Below, one piece after another: positions 53,106-61,459 of a stretch of 64,000 nt of DNA. The position numbers and the translations under genes are program-made. The notes under the pieces were generated by a model. That model searched no databases, was not told where the DNA came from, and saw nothing but the letters and a program-made list of their open reading frames with translations. This DNA comes from Pseudomonadota bacterium (GTDB lineage Bacteria; Pseudomonadota; Gammaproteobacteria; Burkholderiales; Burkholderiaceae_C): NCBI GenBank assembly GCA_018241265.1, contig JAFEEF010000064.1, forward strand, positions 82,503 through 146,502, read 5' to 3'. Within the stretch, counting starts at the first letter, position 1. Each line of letters begins with the position of its first letter.

Positions 53106-54005
53106 ATGACCGAACCCCGCCTGCACCACGTCCAGTGCCTGTCCGCGCTCGGCCTGCATCGCATGGCGTATTGGGAATGGGGCGATGCGGCGAATCCGCG
53201 CGTGCTGGTGTGCGTGCATGGCCTGGCACGTCAGGGCCGCGACTTCGATGTGCTGGCGCAGGCGCTGCAGCAGCACTACCGCGTGGTCTGCCCCGACGTG
53301 GTCGGCCGTGGCCGCTCCGACTGGCTCGCCGATGCCGCCGGCTACCAGATCCCGGCCTATGTCGCCGACATGGTGACGCTGCTCGGGCGACTGAACGCGC
53401 AGACCTTGCATTGGGTCGGTACGTCGATGGGCGGGCTGATCGGCCTGACCTTGGCGGCGCTGCCGCAGTCGCCGATCGAGAAGCTGGTGCTCAACGACGT
53501 CGGCCCGACGATCGAGGCGGAGGCGCTCCGGCGCATCGGTACCTACCTGGGCGCGCCGTTGCGCTGGGCGAGCGTCGACGAGGCGATGGCCTATCTGCAC
53601 GAGATCTCGCTGACGTTCGGCCCGCATACGCCGGCGCAATGGCGCGCATTGTCCGAGCCGATGATCGTGGCGGCCGGCGGTTCGAATGGCCAAGGAGATG
53701 GCGAAGGCGAGGGCGGCTTCCGCTTGCACTACGACCCGGCGATCGCGGTCCCGTTTCGGGCCATCACGCCCGAGCTCGCCGCGCTCGGCGAAGCGGCGCT
53801 GTGGCGCAGCTACGATGCGCTGCGCTGCCCGACGCTCGTGCTGCGCGGCGCCGATTCCGATCTGCTGACGCGCACGACGGCCGATGCGATGACGCGGCGC
53901 GGGCCCAAGGCCGAGCTGCACGAGTTCGCCGGCGTCGGCCATGCGCCGATGCTGGTGCAGCCGGATCAGGTCGAGGCGGTGCGCCGGTTCCTGCTGTCGC
54001 CATGA
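53106..54005 (+). CDS. Alpha/beta hydrolase
   Basis: A 299-residue alpha/beta-fold hydrolase. The oxyanion region is VCVHGLARQGRDFDV, the nucleophile elbow is VGTSMGGLIGLTL, the acid is in LRGADSDLLTR and the catalytic His is in GVGHAPMLVQPDQV. A glycine-rich insertion (SNGQGDGEGEGG) sits near residue 195. Substrate unknown. ATG 53106 (MTEPRLHHVQ) fits homologues; ATG 53067 is an in-frame alternative. The stop overlaps relA (ATGA), so the two are coupled. Confidence 0.87.
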   Translation: MTEPRLHHVQCLSALGLHRMAYWEWGDAANPRVLVCVHGLARQGRDFDVLAQALQQHYRVVCPDVVGRGRSDWLADAAGYQIPAYVADMVTLLGRLNAQTLHWVGTSMGGLIGLTLAALPQSPIEKLVLNDVGPTIEAEALRRIGTYLGAPLRWASVDEAMAYLHEISLTFGPHTPAQWRALSEPMIVAAGGSNGQGDGEGEGGFRLHYDPAIAVPFRAITPELAALGEAALWRSYDALRCPTLVLRGADSDLLTRTTADAMTRRGPKAELHEFAGVGHAPMLVQPDQVEAVRRFLLSP

Positions 54006-56278
54006 AGACCGGCCTGCTCGAGCCGCGCGAGCATGTTGTCGGCGACGATGCCGCGACGATCGTTCATCTGGTCGACGAGCGGGCCGAGCCGGCAACCGCG
54101 GATGGCGCAGCCGCGCCGGCCGGCGATCCGATCTCGCGTGCCCGTGCGTTCGCCGAGCCGCTGCTCGCCGACCGGCTGTTGTCGACCGGCGAAGGCGCGC
54201 TCGCGCACGCCGATGCGGTAGCGGCCATCCTGCTCGGTATCGGCGCGCCGCCATCGATGCGCGCGGCCGCCTACCTCGTCTATGCCGGCGACTTCCTGAG
54301 CCGGCCCGAAGAAGTCGTCGCGAAGGCCTTCGGCGCGTCGTACGCCAGCCTCGTCGTCAACACGCGCAAGATCATGCAGCTGCAGCGCGCCGCGCGCGAG
54401 GCGCAGATCGGCGCGGCGCAGCGCGCCCAGCAGACCGAGCGGGTGCGCAAGATGCTGCTGGCGTTCTCGCGCGACCTGCGCGTCGTGCTGTTGCGCCTGG
54501 CGTCGCGGTTGCAGACCTTGCGCTGGTTCGCGGCGAGCCGAAGGCCCTGTCCGCCGGAGGTCGCGGACGAATCGCTGCACGTCTTCGCGCCGCTCGCCAA
54601 CCGGCTCGGCATCTGGCAGATCAAGTGGGAGCTCGAGGATCTCGCGTTCCGCTTCCTCGAGCCCGAGCGCTACCACGAGGTCGCACGGTTGCTGCACGAG
54701 AAGCGCGCCGAGCGCGAGCGGCGCGTCGAGGTGTTCCGCATCGCGCTCGCGGCCGATCTTGCGGCGCACGGCCTGCGCGCCGAGGTGCAGGGCCGGCCGA
54801 AGCACCTGTACAGCATCTGGAAGAAGATGCGCGGCAAGGCGCTGGACTTCGCGCGCGTGTTCGACGTGCGCGCCATGCGCGTGATCGTCGCCGACGTGGC
54901 GACCTGCTATGCGGTGCTGGCGCGCGTGCACGAGCGCTACCGGCCCGTGCCGGACGAGTTCGACGACTACATCGCCAAGCCCAAGGCCAATGGCTACCAG
55001 TCGTTGCATACGGTGGTGCTCGACGACGATGGCCGCGCGGTCGAGGTGCAGATCCGGACCCGCGAGATGCACGACCATGCCGAGCACGGCGTCGCCGCGC
55101 ACTGGGCCTACAAGGAGGCCGGCGCGAAGGGCTATGCCGGCGTCAGCGCGAGCGGCGATTTCGATGCGCAGGTCGCCGAAGCGCGCAAGGCGGTGCTGCG
55201 CCAGCTGCTGGCCTGGGAGCGCGACTTCGCGCGGCAGGGCGCCGACGACGGCACGCTCGCGCAAGGCGTGTTCGACGATCGCATCTACGTCTTCACGCCG
55301 CAGGCGGCGGTCGTCGAGTTGCCGGCCGGCGCGACGCCGATCGACTTCGCCTACAGCCTGCACACCGACCTCGGCCACCGCTGCCGCGGCGCCAAGGTCG
55401 ACGGGCAGATGGTGCCGCTGAACACCAGGCTGGCGAGCGGCCAGACCGTCGAGATCACGGCCGTCAAGGACGGCGGGCCATCGCTCGACTGGCTCAATCC
55501 CGAGCTGGGCTATCTGCGCAGTGCGCGCTCCAAGGCCAAGGTGCGCGCCTGGTACAACGCGCAGGCCCAGGCGACGACGATCGCGCGCGGCCGCGAAGCG
55601 GTCGAGAAGCTCCTGCAGCGCGAAGGCCGGACTGCCTTCAAGCTGGACGACCTCGCGGCGCAGCTCGGCTTCCGCAGCGCCGATGCGCTGTTCGAAGTGG
55701 TCGGCAAGGACGAGTTCTCGCTGCGCAACATCGAGACGGTGCTGCGCCCGCCCGAGCCGCCGCGCACCGACGACGAGCCGATCAAGCTGCGCAGTGCGAG
55801 CCCCGACGCCGAGCGGCCGAAGGGCGGCGTGCTCGTCGTCGGCGTCGAATCGCTGATGACGAACCTGGCGCGCTGCTGCCGGCCTGCGCCGCCGGATGCG
55901 ATCACCGGCTATGTGACGCGCGGCAAGGGCGTCGCCGTGCACCGCAGCGGTTGCAGCAACCTGCGCCAGATGGCAGCGCGCGCGCCCGAGCGCGTGATCC
56001 CTGTCGCCTGGGGCAAGGCGCGCGATGGCGGCAGCGTCTATCCGATCGACGTGCTCGTCGAAGCCACCGACCGCCAGGGCCTGCTGCGCGACATCTCCGA
56101 GGTATTCGCGAAGGAGAAGATGAACGTCACCGGCGTCAACAGCCAGTCGACGCGCGATGCGGGCGGCGGCACGGCGCGCATGATGTTCACCGTCGAAGCG
56201 AGCGATGCGGCGGGCCTGGATCGGGTGCTCGGCGTCGTGCGGCGCGTGCCGGGCGTGCGGTCTGCACGCCGGAAGTAG
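54002..56278 (+). CDS. relA: (p)ppGpp synthetase RelA
   Basis: Ribosome-associated alarmone synthetase of 758 residues. The N-terminal hydrolase-like domain lacks the HD metal pair (AAAYLVYAGDFLSRPEEVV replaces the active motif), typical of synthetase-only RelA. The synthetase domain has GRPKHLYSIWKKMRG, FDVRAMRVIVADVATCYAVL, YIAKPKANGYQSLHTVV and VEVQIRTREMHDHAEHGVAA. Then follow TGS (IYVFTPQAAVVELPAGATPI), a helical part, the conserved-cysteine domain (LARCCRPAPPDAITGYVTRG) and a C-terminal ACT domain (VLVEATDRQGLLRDISEVFA). ATG overlaps the previous stop. Confidence 0.95.
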   Translation: MKTGLLEPREHVVGDDAATIVHLVDERAEPATADGAAAPAGDPISRARAFAEPLLADRLLSTGEGALAHADAVAAILLGIGAPPSMRAAAYLVYAGDFLSRPEEVVAKAFGASYASLVVNTRKIMQLQRAAREAQIGAAQRAQQTERVRKMLLAFSRDLRVVLLRLASRLQTLRWFAASRRPCPPEVADESLHVFAPLANRLGIWQIKWELEDLAFRFLEPERYHEVARLLHEKRAERERRVEVFRIALAADLAAHGLRAEVQGRPKHLYSIWKKMRGKALDFARVFDVRAMRVIVADVATCYAVLARVHERYRPVPDEFDDYIAKPKANGYQSLHTVVLDDDGRAVEVQIRTREMHDHAEHGVAAHWAYKEAGAKGYAGVSASGDFDAQVAEARKAVLRQLLAWERDFARQGADDGTLAQGVFDDRIYVFTPQAAVVELPAGATPIDFAYSLHTDLGHRCRGAKVDGQMVPLNTRLASGQTVEITAVKDGGPSLDWLNPELGYLRSARSKAKVRAWYNAQAQATTIARGREAVEKLLQREGRTAFKLDDLAAQLGFRSADALFEVVGKDEFSLRNIETVLRPPEPPRTDDEPIKLRSASPDAERPKGGVLVVGVESLMTNLARCCRPAPPDAITGYVTRGKGVAVHRSGCSNLRQMAARAPERVIPVAWGKARDGGSVYPIDVLVEATDRQGLLRDISEVFAKEKMNVTGVNSQSTRDAGGGTARMMFTVEASDAAGLDRVLGVVRRVPGVRSARRK

Positions 56279-56312
56279 CAGGGGCAGCGGATGACGTGCC
56301 GCCGACTGCTGC

Positions 56313-56318
56313 TAGAAT
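56313..56318 (+). promoter_or_regulatory. -10 box of tRNA-Val
   Basis: TAGAAT, twelve bases before the first tRNA base. Identical to the hexamers before ffs and dnaX. Confidence 0.5.
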
Positions 56319-56330
56319 GCATGGCTTCGC

Positions 56331-56407
56331 AGGCGCGTAGCTCAGCTGGTTAGAGCACCACCTTGACATGGTGGGGGTCGTTGGTTCGAGTCCAATCGCG
56401 CCTACCA
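56331..56407 (+). tRNA. tRNA-Val (anticodon GAC)
   Basis: A 77-nt cloverleaf: acceptor AGGCGCG pairs with CGCGCCT, D-stem GCTC/GAGC, anticodon stem CCACC/GGTGG with loop TTGACAT (anticodon GAC), T-arm GTTGG-TTCGAGT-CCAAT, and an encoded CCA end. It is intact. The DNA that follows has mobile-element character, so its 3' end is a probable attachment site. Confidence 0.96.
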
Positions 56408-56806
56408 ACAAAAACCCAGACAGATCAACAAGTTATCCGAACAGCTCCGCTTTGCTGTTCGTGCATATTCGGGTCCGTTTGCGGCGCTCACTGTCCCAAC
56501 AGTGTCCCAAGCTCGAGCCACCGGCTCGGGCTTTTCCGTTCTTAAGGCGCTTCGTAGCGGCGTGCCCGCCGGATTGCCGCCGACGATGCACCTAGGCTTT
56601 GCCGCGTTGGTCATGCCCGCAGCTTCTTCCGCAAGGACCGCATGGCGTATGGCAGCGCACCGTAGCCTGCGGCGCAGCCGCGTCAATGACGATTTTCGGC
56701 TCCCCCTGAAGGTTGCCCCCGAAAAGCTATGACTCGGCCGCTGAAGTGCGCAGGCTGAAGGTGCTTCCTGCCCCGCTCATGGGGCCATCATCGAAGGAGA
56801 ACCATC
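56408..56806. other. Non-coding start of the element
   Basis: About 400 bases without a convincing gene. Visible structures are an inverted repeat CACTGT/ACAGTG (56489-56504), a direct repeat TGTCCCAA (56493-56500 and 56503-56510) and a terminator-like hairpin. Such sequence next to a tRNA is typical of the attachment region of islands and may include integrase arm sites; that is inference. Confidence 0.45.
56511..56537 (+). terminator. Intrinsic terminator
   Basis: CGAGCC (56514-56519), loop ACC, GGCTCG (56523-56528), then GGCTTTTCC. It could end transcription coming from tRNA-Val or relA, or from a gene removed from this end of the element. Confidence 0.55.
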
Positions 56807-57004
56807 ATGTCCAAGCCAACCCATCGTGCCTATATCGTTGAAAGCACCCCGGAGGGCAGCGAGCGCAAGAGCCGCTGGACCGAAGTCGGAGCCGTGTGGC
56901 CACACAGAAGCGGTCACGGTTTCGATCTCGTCCTGCCCGCGGGCCTCGCCGTCAGTGGGCGCATCGTCTGCGTCGCACCAAAGGATGCTTCAGAGCCGGG
57001 TTGA
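56807..57004 (+). CDS. Small conserved mobile-element protein
   Basis: A 65-residue protein, MSKPTHRAYIVESTPEGSER, with a polar N-terminal half and GHGFDLVLPAGLAVSGRIVC. GAAGGAGAA eight bases before the ATG is a good ribosome site. Proteins of this look are recurrent on beta- and gamma-proteobacterial integrative elements and plasmids, with no known function. Composition is slightly lower in GC than the core genes. Confidence 0.7.
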   Translation: MSKPTHRAYIVESTPEGSERKSRWTEVGAVWPHRSGHGFDLVLPAGLAVSGRIVCVAPKDASEPG

Positions 57005-57132
57005 CCCGCAGACAACGCCCGGCGCTGGCAATGGCGACCGCCGGGCGGTAAGTCTGAAACGCGCTGGGCTCTACGAGCCTGCCCGTTCGGGCAAATCGAA
57101 ACAGCGGAAAGTCTGAGTGGGGCGCCGATACC

Positions 57133-57720
57133 TCACAGTAACGGCGGCATCGGTGCCATGCTTGACGGTTCCATATCAAGGCCCGGCAGCGTGGGCTGAT
57201 CCTTGCGCAGCTTGTAGCCCTTGACGAATGCCAGCCGGTCTCCATTGAACATGAATCGTATGTTCACGAAGAACAGACCCGGGTTTGGGCTTCGGAAGAG
57301 AAATTCCTTCTCCAGGAGTTCACGCAGCCCTCGGCGGTACGTGACCGGATGCAGGCTCGAGCTGTACGAATCAAGCGGGACGGTGTCCTGTCCCGGCCGC
57401 TCCCGCACCTGCGTGTAGACCGCCTCAAAGACGGCAAGACCCGCCTTCGACAGACCCGCTGCCTGTTTGAGGCCAGCCAGATAGAGCTTCACAAAGCGCT
57501 CCTTGTCAACTTCCTCCCACTCATAGGCAATCGCACCGCCGTGGCCGAGAATCTCCCCGCTGCCGCTGTCAACCACCAGGCCACGCATGTCAGTGCCAAT
57601 CTGCGCCCGCTTGCTCCGCTTTATTTCGGTATCTGCTGGGATGCTTGGATTGCTCTGATACACCGGCACCCCATACCGTTCGTCAACCGCTTGATTGGAT
57701 TTTAGTTCGAATTTGTTCAT
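57133..57720 (-). CDS. RepL-like replication/maintenance protein
   Basis: A 195-residue protein with a winged-helix character. Residues about 75-170 (ERFVKLYLAGLKQAAGLSKA, then LDSYSSSLHPVTYRRGLREL and LFFVNIRFMFNGDRLAFVKG) resemble the RepL group of plasmid replication proteins, which end in a short strand with NPxxxFxGDR. Start ATG 57720 (MNKFELKSNQ) has AGGA upstream; GC is clearly lower than in core genes. The upstream region contains repeats and DnaA-box-like sites, supporting a role in replication. Alternatively it could be an element-specific regulator with a Rep-like fold. Confidence 0.6.
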   Translation of the reverse strand: MNKFELKSNQAVDERYGVPVYQSNPSIPADTEIKRSKRAQIGTDMRGLVVDSGSGEILGHGGAIAYEWEEVDKERFVKLYLAGLKQAAGLSKAGLAVFEAVYTQVRERPGQDTVPLDSYSSSLHPVTYRRGLRELLEKEFLFRSPNPGLFFVNIRFMFNGDRLAFVKGYKLRKDQPTLPGLDMEPSSMAPMPPLL

Positions 57721-58070
57721 TTTTAAGTCCTGTTTTTGAGCAAAGATAGACAACACATTGTCCGTATTTGTTCAGTTTGGCAAGCTATTTTTGAACAAAC
57801 AAAATCCATTATTGCGCGAATTCGTTCTAAAATTGAACGTACCAGCCTATGTAAATCAAGCGGTTAATCGATCCTCTCTTCTTATATATAAAAAGCACGA
57901 TGAATCAAAGGCAAGTTATCCACGCTTCGCCGAAGCGCGATTCCAATGCGCTGGCGAAGGCGAGGGGTGGATAACTTGCGCCACTGAAAAGACCTCTCGT
58001 ATGAACAGCTTTGGAAGCTCAAGCCCTTCCGAGGTCTTTCGCTTCCCGAGGAAGGGGACACCCCTTCCTC
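57721..58070. other. Candidate replication origin / structured non-coding region
   Basis: No convincing gene lies here. Three copies of TTTGTTCA occur (57712-57719, 57767-57774, and inverted at 57792-57799), with a further CGTTC/GAACG pair (57823-57839). A 13-bp inverted repeat GCAAGTTATCCAC (57911-57923) / GTGGATAACTTGC (57967-57979) contains TTATCCAC, eight of nine bases of the DnaA-box consensus. AAAGACCTC (57988-57996) pairs with GAGGTCTTT (58031-58039), and GAGGAAGGGG (58048-58057) with CCCCTTCCTC (58061-58070). The stretch 57700-57900 is AT-rich. Together with the RepL-like gene this looks like an origin with iterons. Confidence 0.55.
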
Positions 58071-58291
58071 ACCATCCCCGAGAGTGGCTTGCGGTGAGAA
58101 CAATGCAGAGTACTACCACCTGAATTCTTGGTGAGCATGTAGGCTCACCAGGACTTCATAGCGCGACTCGCACCAGCTGTGGCGAGGGAAAATTCCGCAC
58201 GTCCGCTTCTGCCGGTGTATCCAACTATCCGCTTGCAATTGCCATCGGCGGTTGTATGTATTTCCGACGCACAACCACAGGGAGGAAATCT

Positions 58292-58666
58292 ATGGCCACT
58301 CGTTCTCATACCGCTCGCCTTGCCGACGAAGGCCAACGTCGCCAAGCACCTCCGGCCACAGATGATGCTCCGGGTCCATTTCCATCCGCCGTGCCGTCGG
58401 ACGGCGCTGACGAACAAGGCGTGCGTCGCAATGCGCCACCGGCCGCGCGCATCACCTTTGGCGGCGTGCAGGCCAGCATCTGGGCCAACCACACCGACAA
58501 GGGCGACTTCCACACCGTCACCTTCGAACGCCGCTACAAGGTCGGCGACGAATGGAAGACCTCGAACAGCTACGGCCCGGCCGACCTGCTCGCGTTGCAC
58601 AAGGTCGCCGATCTCGCTGTCAACAAGATCATCGAGCTTTCACAGGGCCGTGGCCGCGCGGCATAA
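58292..58666 (+). CDS. Conserved mobile-element protein, unknown
   Basis: A 124-residue protein. The N-terminal half is polar and Ala/Pro-rich; the C-terminal half is ordered: ITFGGVQASIWANHTDKGDF, HTVTFERRYKVGDEWKTSNS and LLALHKVADLAVNKIIELSQ. Similar proteins are frequent on beta-proteobacterial islands and plasmids, without known function; a nucleic-acid-binding role is only a guess. GGAGG lies six bases before the ATG, and a strong intrinsic terminator follows. Confidence 0.72.
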   Translation: MATRSHTARLADEGQRRQAPPATDDAPGPFPSAVPSDGADEQGVRRNAPPAARITFGGVQASIWANHTDKGDFHTVTFERRYKVGDEWKTSNSYGPADLLALHKVADLAVNKIIELSQGRGRAA

Positions 58667-58692
58667 GCAGCGCGCGTCCCAGGCCCTCCCTT

Positions 58693-58724
58693 GGCCGCCG
58701 GACTCCCTGTTCCGGCGGCCTTTT
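58693..58724 (+). terminator. Strong intrinsic terminator
   Basis: GGCCGCCGGA (58693-58702), 8-base loop, TCCGGCGGCC (58711-58720), followed by TTTT (58721-58724). Ends the 58292 gene. Confidence 0.85.
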
Positions 58725-58762
58725 CGTTGGCGCCGGGCATGCCCGAACGAAAGCGCCAAGCC

Positions 58763-58781
58763 CTACCTCTGGCTTTCGATG
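58763..58781. repeat. 19-bp direct repeat, left copy (partner 61121-61139)
   Basis: CTACCTCTGGCTTTCGATG here and CTACCGCTGGCTTTCGATG at 61121-61139 differ at one base. Both are the reverse complement of the alpA-like 3' end (codons for IESQR plus stop). They bracket about 2.3 kb containing the DUF2971 gene and the membrane helical gene. Confidence 0.65.
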
Positions 58782-58840
58782 AGAGCCGCCGGCCCCAGCC
58801 CTCGCTGCTGAGCCGCCCCAACCATCGGACGCGCCCCCGC
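58763..58840 (-). pseudogene. Decayed 3' end of a second alpA-like gene
   Basis: Read on the minus strand these 26 codons give GARPMVG...AAQQRGLGPAALIESQR and a TAG stop. This parallels the end of the intact AlpA-like protein nearby (RGRPTKAEQLARARLAAAIE, then SQR and TAG). The last 19 bases are nearly identical in the two copies. The rest of the gene is absent. Confidence 0.5.
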
Positions 58841-58883
58841 ATGGGCGACTGCCGCCGCAGGCAGTGCGCCGACAATATCGCGC

Positions 58884-60371
58884 ATGCACAGCCACCTGTA
58901 CCGCTTCAGGCCGGTCCAAACGCTCCTGGGCAAGCGCGAGGAACTCCGAAGGCAGGAGATCTACTTCGCCAGTCCACACCAACTGAATGACCCAATGGAA
59001 GGCTTCAGCGATGTCTTCTGGCAAGGCGACGCGATCGTGTGGAGCAACCTGCTACGACACTACCTCGTCTGCTTGGAGCGCGCATTTTCCCTGCTGATGA
59101 TTCTCGGTCACGAGCACCCGACGACCTGGGATCAGATTCCGGTAGTAGACCCAGGCGAGCATCGCGCAGCGACGCCGCAACACGCGGCAATTCACACGGC
59201 GATATTCACGCGCTTTTTTGCCGATGCGGATGCGCAAGCGCTCGTCGCCGCGCTCGCTGCCCGAGACGGCCCGATCCGCCGGCATGAACTCTCACTGCAC
59301 CTTACGTGCGCGCACCCGTTCGCCCTGCTCGCGATACGTGAGGCTCACCGGGAGAGCAAGGACGCAGGGCTTCCCACGCCCGATGTGGCCGAGGTTCTGG
59401 CTGCCAAGGCGCAACTGCGCCACTCGGCCGCCTTGATCGCGCAGCTGAAGGCGCTCAAATCCGCCGAGCCCATCGACGAGGACGCCATTGACACGCTGTT
59501 CGGCTTCCAGCGACTCATGCACGAGCAGATGGCGCTCGCCAACGTCCACAACCAGGTGATCGACCCCAAGAAGACTGCTCTCAATTTCGTACTTCAGGGC
59601 TTTGCCGAGGGATATGTCGATCAGGTTGAGCGCAACCTCTACCCCGACTGGTACGCAGCATGTTTCATGGAGGATTGCAGCAATTCGTCGATCTGGGGAA
59701 CCTACGGCGAGGATCACAAAGGCGTATGCCTACGCTTCAGGACGACCGTGCATGATGGCTGCCACTCCCTCACGCTCAATCGGATCCACGGCGCCAACGC
59801 GGATGGCCCCACTCGCCGCGAGGTGTCAACCCCATTCGACAAGGTCGTCTACACCTCTGAGCATGCCTCGATCGACTTCTTCGCCTCCCTGGGCCGTCTA
59901 CCGCATCCCGTGCTCAACAAATACTGGTACAGCGGTGCAAATGGTGAGCGAAGCAGCAGCGCCGCCGCCATGCGCGCTTCTACCGATGACTGGCGACAAG
60001 CCTATTGGCGCAACTTCACTTTCCGCACGACGCGGAAGCTCAAGGAATGGAGATTCGAAGCGGAGCACCGGCTTGTGATCCACAGCCAGCTCAACGACCT
60101 GTCCGCGCCGGAGGCGCGCAATGCGACCTATCGGTTTGAGGACCTCGATGGCGTCATTTTCGGCATCCGCACGCCGCGGGATGTCAAACTGGACATCTTC
60201 CGCGTCATCGAGGACAAGTGCCGGGCAGTCGGGCGCACAGACTTCAAGTTCTTCCAGGCCTACTATTCGCGCAGCAAAGGGGCGATAGAGCACCACGAGC
60301 TTGGCCTGCTGAAATTTCGGCCGCCTGACGAAGGTGAAACAGCTGTTGGACCACCCGCCCTTGCTGGGTAA
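58884..60371 (+). CDS. DUF2971 family protein
   Basis: A 495-residue protein. The start HLYRFRPVQTLLGKREELRR followed by QEIYFASPHQLNDPMEGFSD, the later SIWGTYGEDHKGVCLRFRTT, and KLKEWRFEAEHRLVIHSQLN are the family landmarks in order. It is longer than many members because of a helical insertion (about 60-230). Biochemical function is unknown; genes of this family are often seen in islands and near defence genes. GC is lower than in core genes. It precedes a membrane-anchored helical protein by 65 bases, and both sit between copies of a 19-bp repeat. Confidence 0.75.
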   Translation: MHSHLYRFRPVQTLLGKREELRRQEIYFASPHQLNDPMEGFSDVFWQGDAIVWSNLLRHYLVCLERAFSLLMILGHEHPTTWDQIPVVDPGEHRAATPQHAAIHTAIFTRFFADADAQALVAALAARDGPIRRHELSLHLTCAHPFALLAIREAHRESKDAGLPTPDVAEVLAAKAQLRHSAALIAQLKALKSAEPIDEDAIDTLFGFQRLMHEQMALANVHNQVIDPKKTALNFVLQGFAEGYVDQVERNLYPDWYAACFMEDCSNSSIWGTYGEDHKGVCLRFRTTVHDGCHSLTLNRIHGANADGPTRREVSTPFDKVVYTSEHASIDFFASLGRLPHPVLNKYWYSGANGERSSSAAAMRASTDDWRQAYWRNFTFRTTRKLKEWRFEAEHRLVIHSQLNDLSAPEARNATYRFEDLDGVIFGIRTPRDVKLDIFRVIEDKCRAVGRTDFKFFQAYYSRSKGAIEHHELGLLKFRPPDEGETAVGPPALAG

Positions 60372-60436
60372 CATGACGGCTTGAGACCGAGCCGATTGGT
60401 TCTTTTCCACCCTACATCACCACCGAGCTACTCGAG

Positions 60437-61033
60437 ATGATTCAGTGGGATACTGTTCTTGTTGCGATAGGCGGGACAGCGGCTGTTGCAGCCGGTTCGG
60501 CCTTCTTCGCGAAGGGCATTTTTGACAGAGTTCTCGATAGCAGGCTCAAGCGAATCGAGGACCAGATAAAGCAATCTCAGGCTGAACGGATTAGACGGGA
60601 GGCGAAGATCTTCGACCAGACACTTGAGCCCCTAAGAACCATCGTTTCTCTTGGATATCGGGCACGGAATGCGGCACGGGACCTAGCGGAGAATCCAGAG
60701 ATCTCCGATGATAAGAGGCTCATTGGGCAGCTGCGAGTCTTCCATGATTCATACGTTGAAACTCTGTTTGAGATCCGCGCGCTAATCCCGCAAGAAGTCT
60801 TTCGAGATATTCATCAATTGAGGCATAAGCTAAGCCACTTCCTCAATGCTGTCGAGGAAGGCAGGGAGACTCTTCGTGCAACACGAAAAGAGCAATTCAC
60901 GCCGGCGCGTCGGAATGAGATTCTCGAGGCTAGCCGGGAGCATATCGTTTATACCTATGAAGCACTCGATACTGGCTATTCCGCGATGCTCGACGTGGTG
61001 CAATCTCACTTGCGACCCCCTTCGGATATTTAG
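60437..61033 (+). CDS. Membrane-anchored helical protein, unknown
   Basis: A 198-residue protein with one N-terminal hydrophobic segment (VLVAIGGTAAVAAGSAFFAK) followed by a long, charged, mostly helical region beginning RLKRIEDQIKQSQAERIRRE, probably a coiled coil. No family is recognised. Codon use is clearly less GC-biased than in its neighbours, a sign of separate acquisition. It lies just after the DUF2971 gene in the same direction and may form a module with it. Confidence 0.65.
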   Translation: MIQWDTVLVAIGGTAAVAAGSAFFAKGIFDRVLDSRLKRIEDQIKQSQAERIRREAKIFDQTLEPLRTIVSLGYRARNAARDLAENPEISDDKRLIGQLRVFHDSYVETLFEIRALIPQEVFRDIHQLRHKLSHFLNAVEEGRETLRATRKEQFTPARRNEILEASREHIVYTYEALDTGYSAMLDVVQSHLRPPSDI

Positions 61034-61120
61034 AGCTTGCGCCTGACTGACCGGATGCGCGTGATCATGCGCGAACGCCATATCGCGCGTTGATCCACGG
61101 CGCGCCGAAATAGCTCAGCG

Positions 61121-61139
61121 CTACCGCTGGCTTTCGATG
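61121..61139. repeat. 19-bp direct repeat, right copy (partner 58763-58781)
   Basis: This copy begins exactly at the stop codon of the intact alpA-like gene and differs from the left copy at one base. Confidence 0.65.
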
Positions 61140-61420
61140 GCGGCTGCCAGCCTCGCTCGCGCGAGCTGTTCGGCCTTCGTCGGCCGGCCGCGGCGCCTGC
61201 CGGTGGGCCCGACGGGAACCGCCTGACCCATCCAGGTAAGAACGTCCTCCTCGTACCAGGCCAGGCGGCGCGAATTCGGCAGCTTGAACGGCCTCGGGAT
61301 GAGGTGCTGATACTTGGCGTTCGTCGCGCAGGTGCGGATCGTGTTCGCCGTCTTGCCGATGAGCGGCGACAGTTCCTCGATGAAGAGGATGCGCCGAAGA
61401 TGCGATTGCTCCTTGGTCAT
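61121..61420 (-). CDS. AlpA/excisionase-like HTH regulator
   Basis: A 99-residue protein with a MerR/AlpA-type helix-turn-helix (LFIEELSPLIGKTANTIRTC and HLIPRPFKLPNSRRLAWYEE) and a basic tail (GRRRGRPTKAEQLARARL). Such proteins act as excisionase-like activators in integrative elements. The start is ATG 61420 with GGAGG six bases upstream; longer readings lack support. Its last 19 bases form one copy of the direct repeat. Confidence 0.8.
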   Translation of the reverse strand: MTKEQSHLRRILFIEELSPLIGKTANTIRTCATNAKYQHLIPRPFKLPNSRRLAWYEEDVLTWMGQAVPVGPTGRRRGRPTKAEQLARARLAAAIESQR

Positions 61421-61459
61421 GATGTGCCTCCGTATGCCGACGCCTTCGGCCAAGACTAG

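Noticed and set aside
56402-56686. A 94-residue minus-strand frame next to tRNA-Val, considered as an integrase remnant
   Set aside because: No tyrosine-recombinase motifs (R-H-R-Y) can be found, and it overlaps the tRNA end and a terminator hairpin.
57911-57979. The 13-bp inverted repeat near the RepL-like gene read as an intrinsic terminator
   Set aside because: The arms are 43 bases apart and no T-run follows; the TTATCCAC content fits DnaA-type sites better.
57758-58123. A 121-residue plus-strand frame in the AT-rich region of the element
   Set aside because: It runs through repeats and hairpins, has no family similarity and no ribosome site; the region is better read as an origin or regulatory segment.
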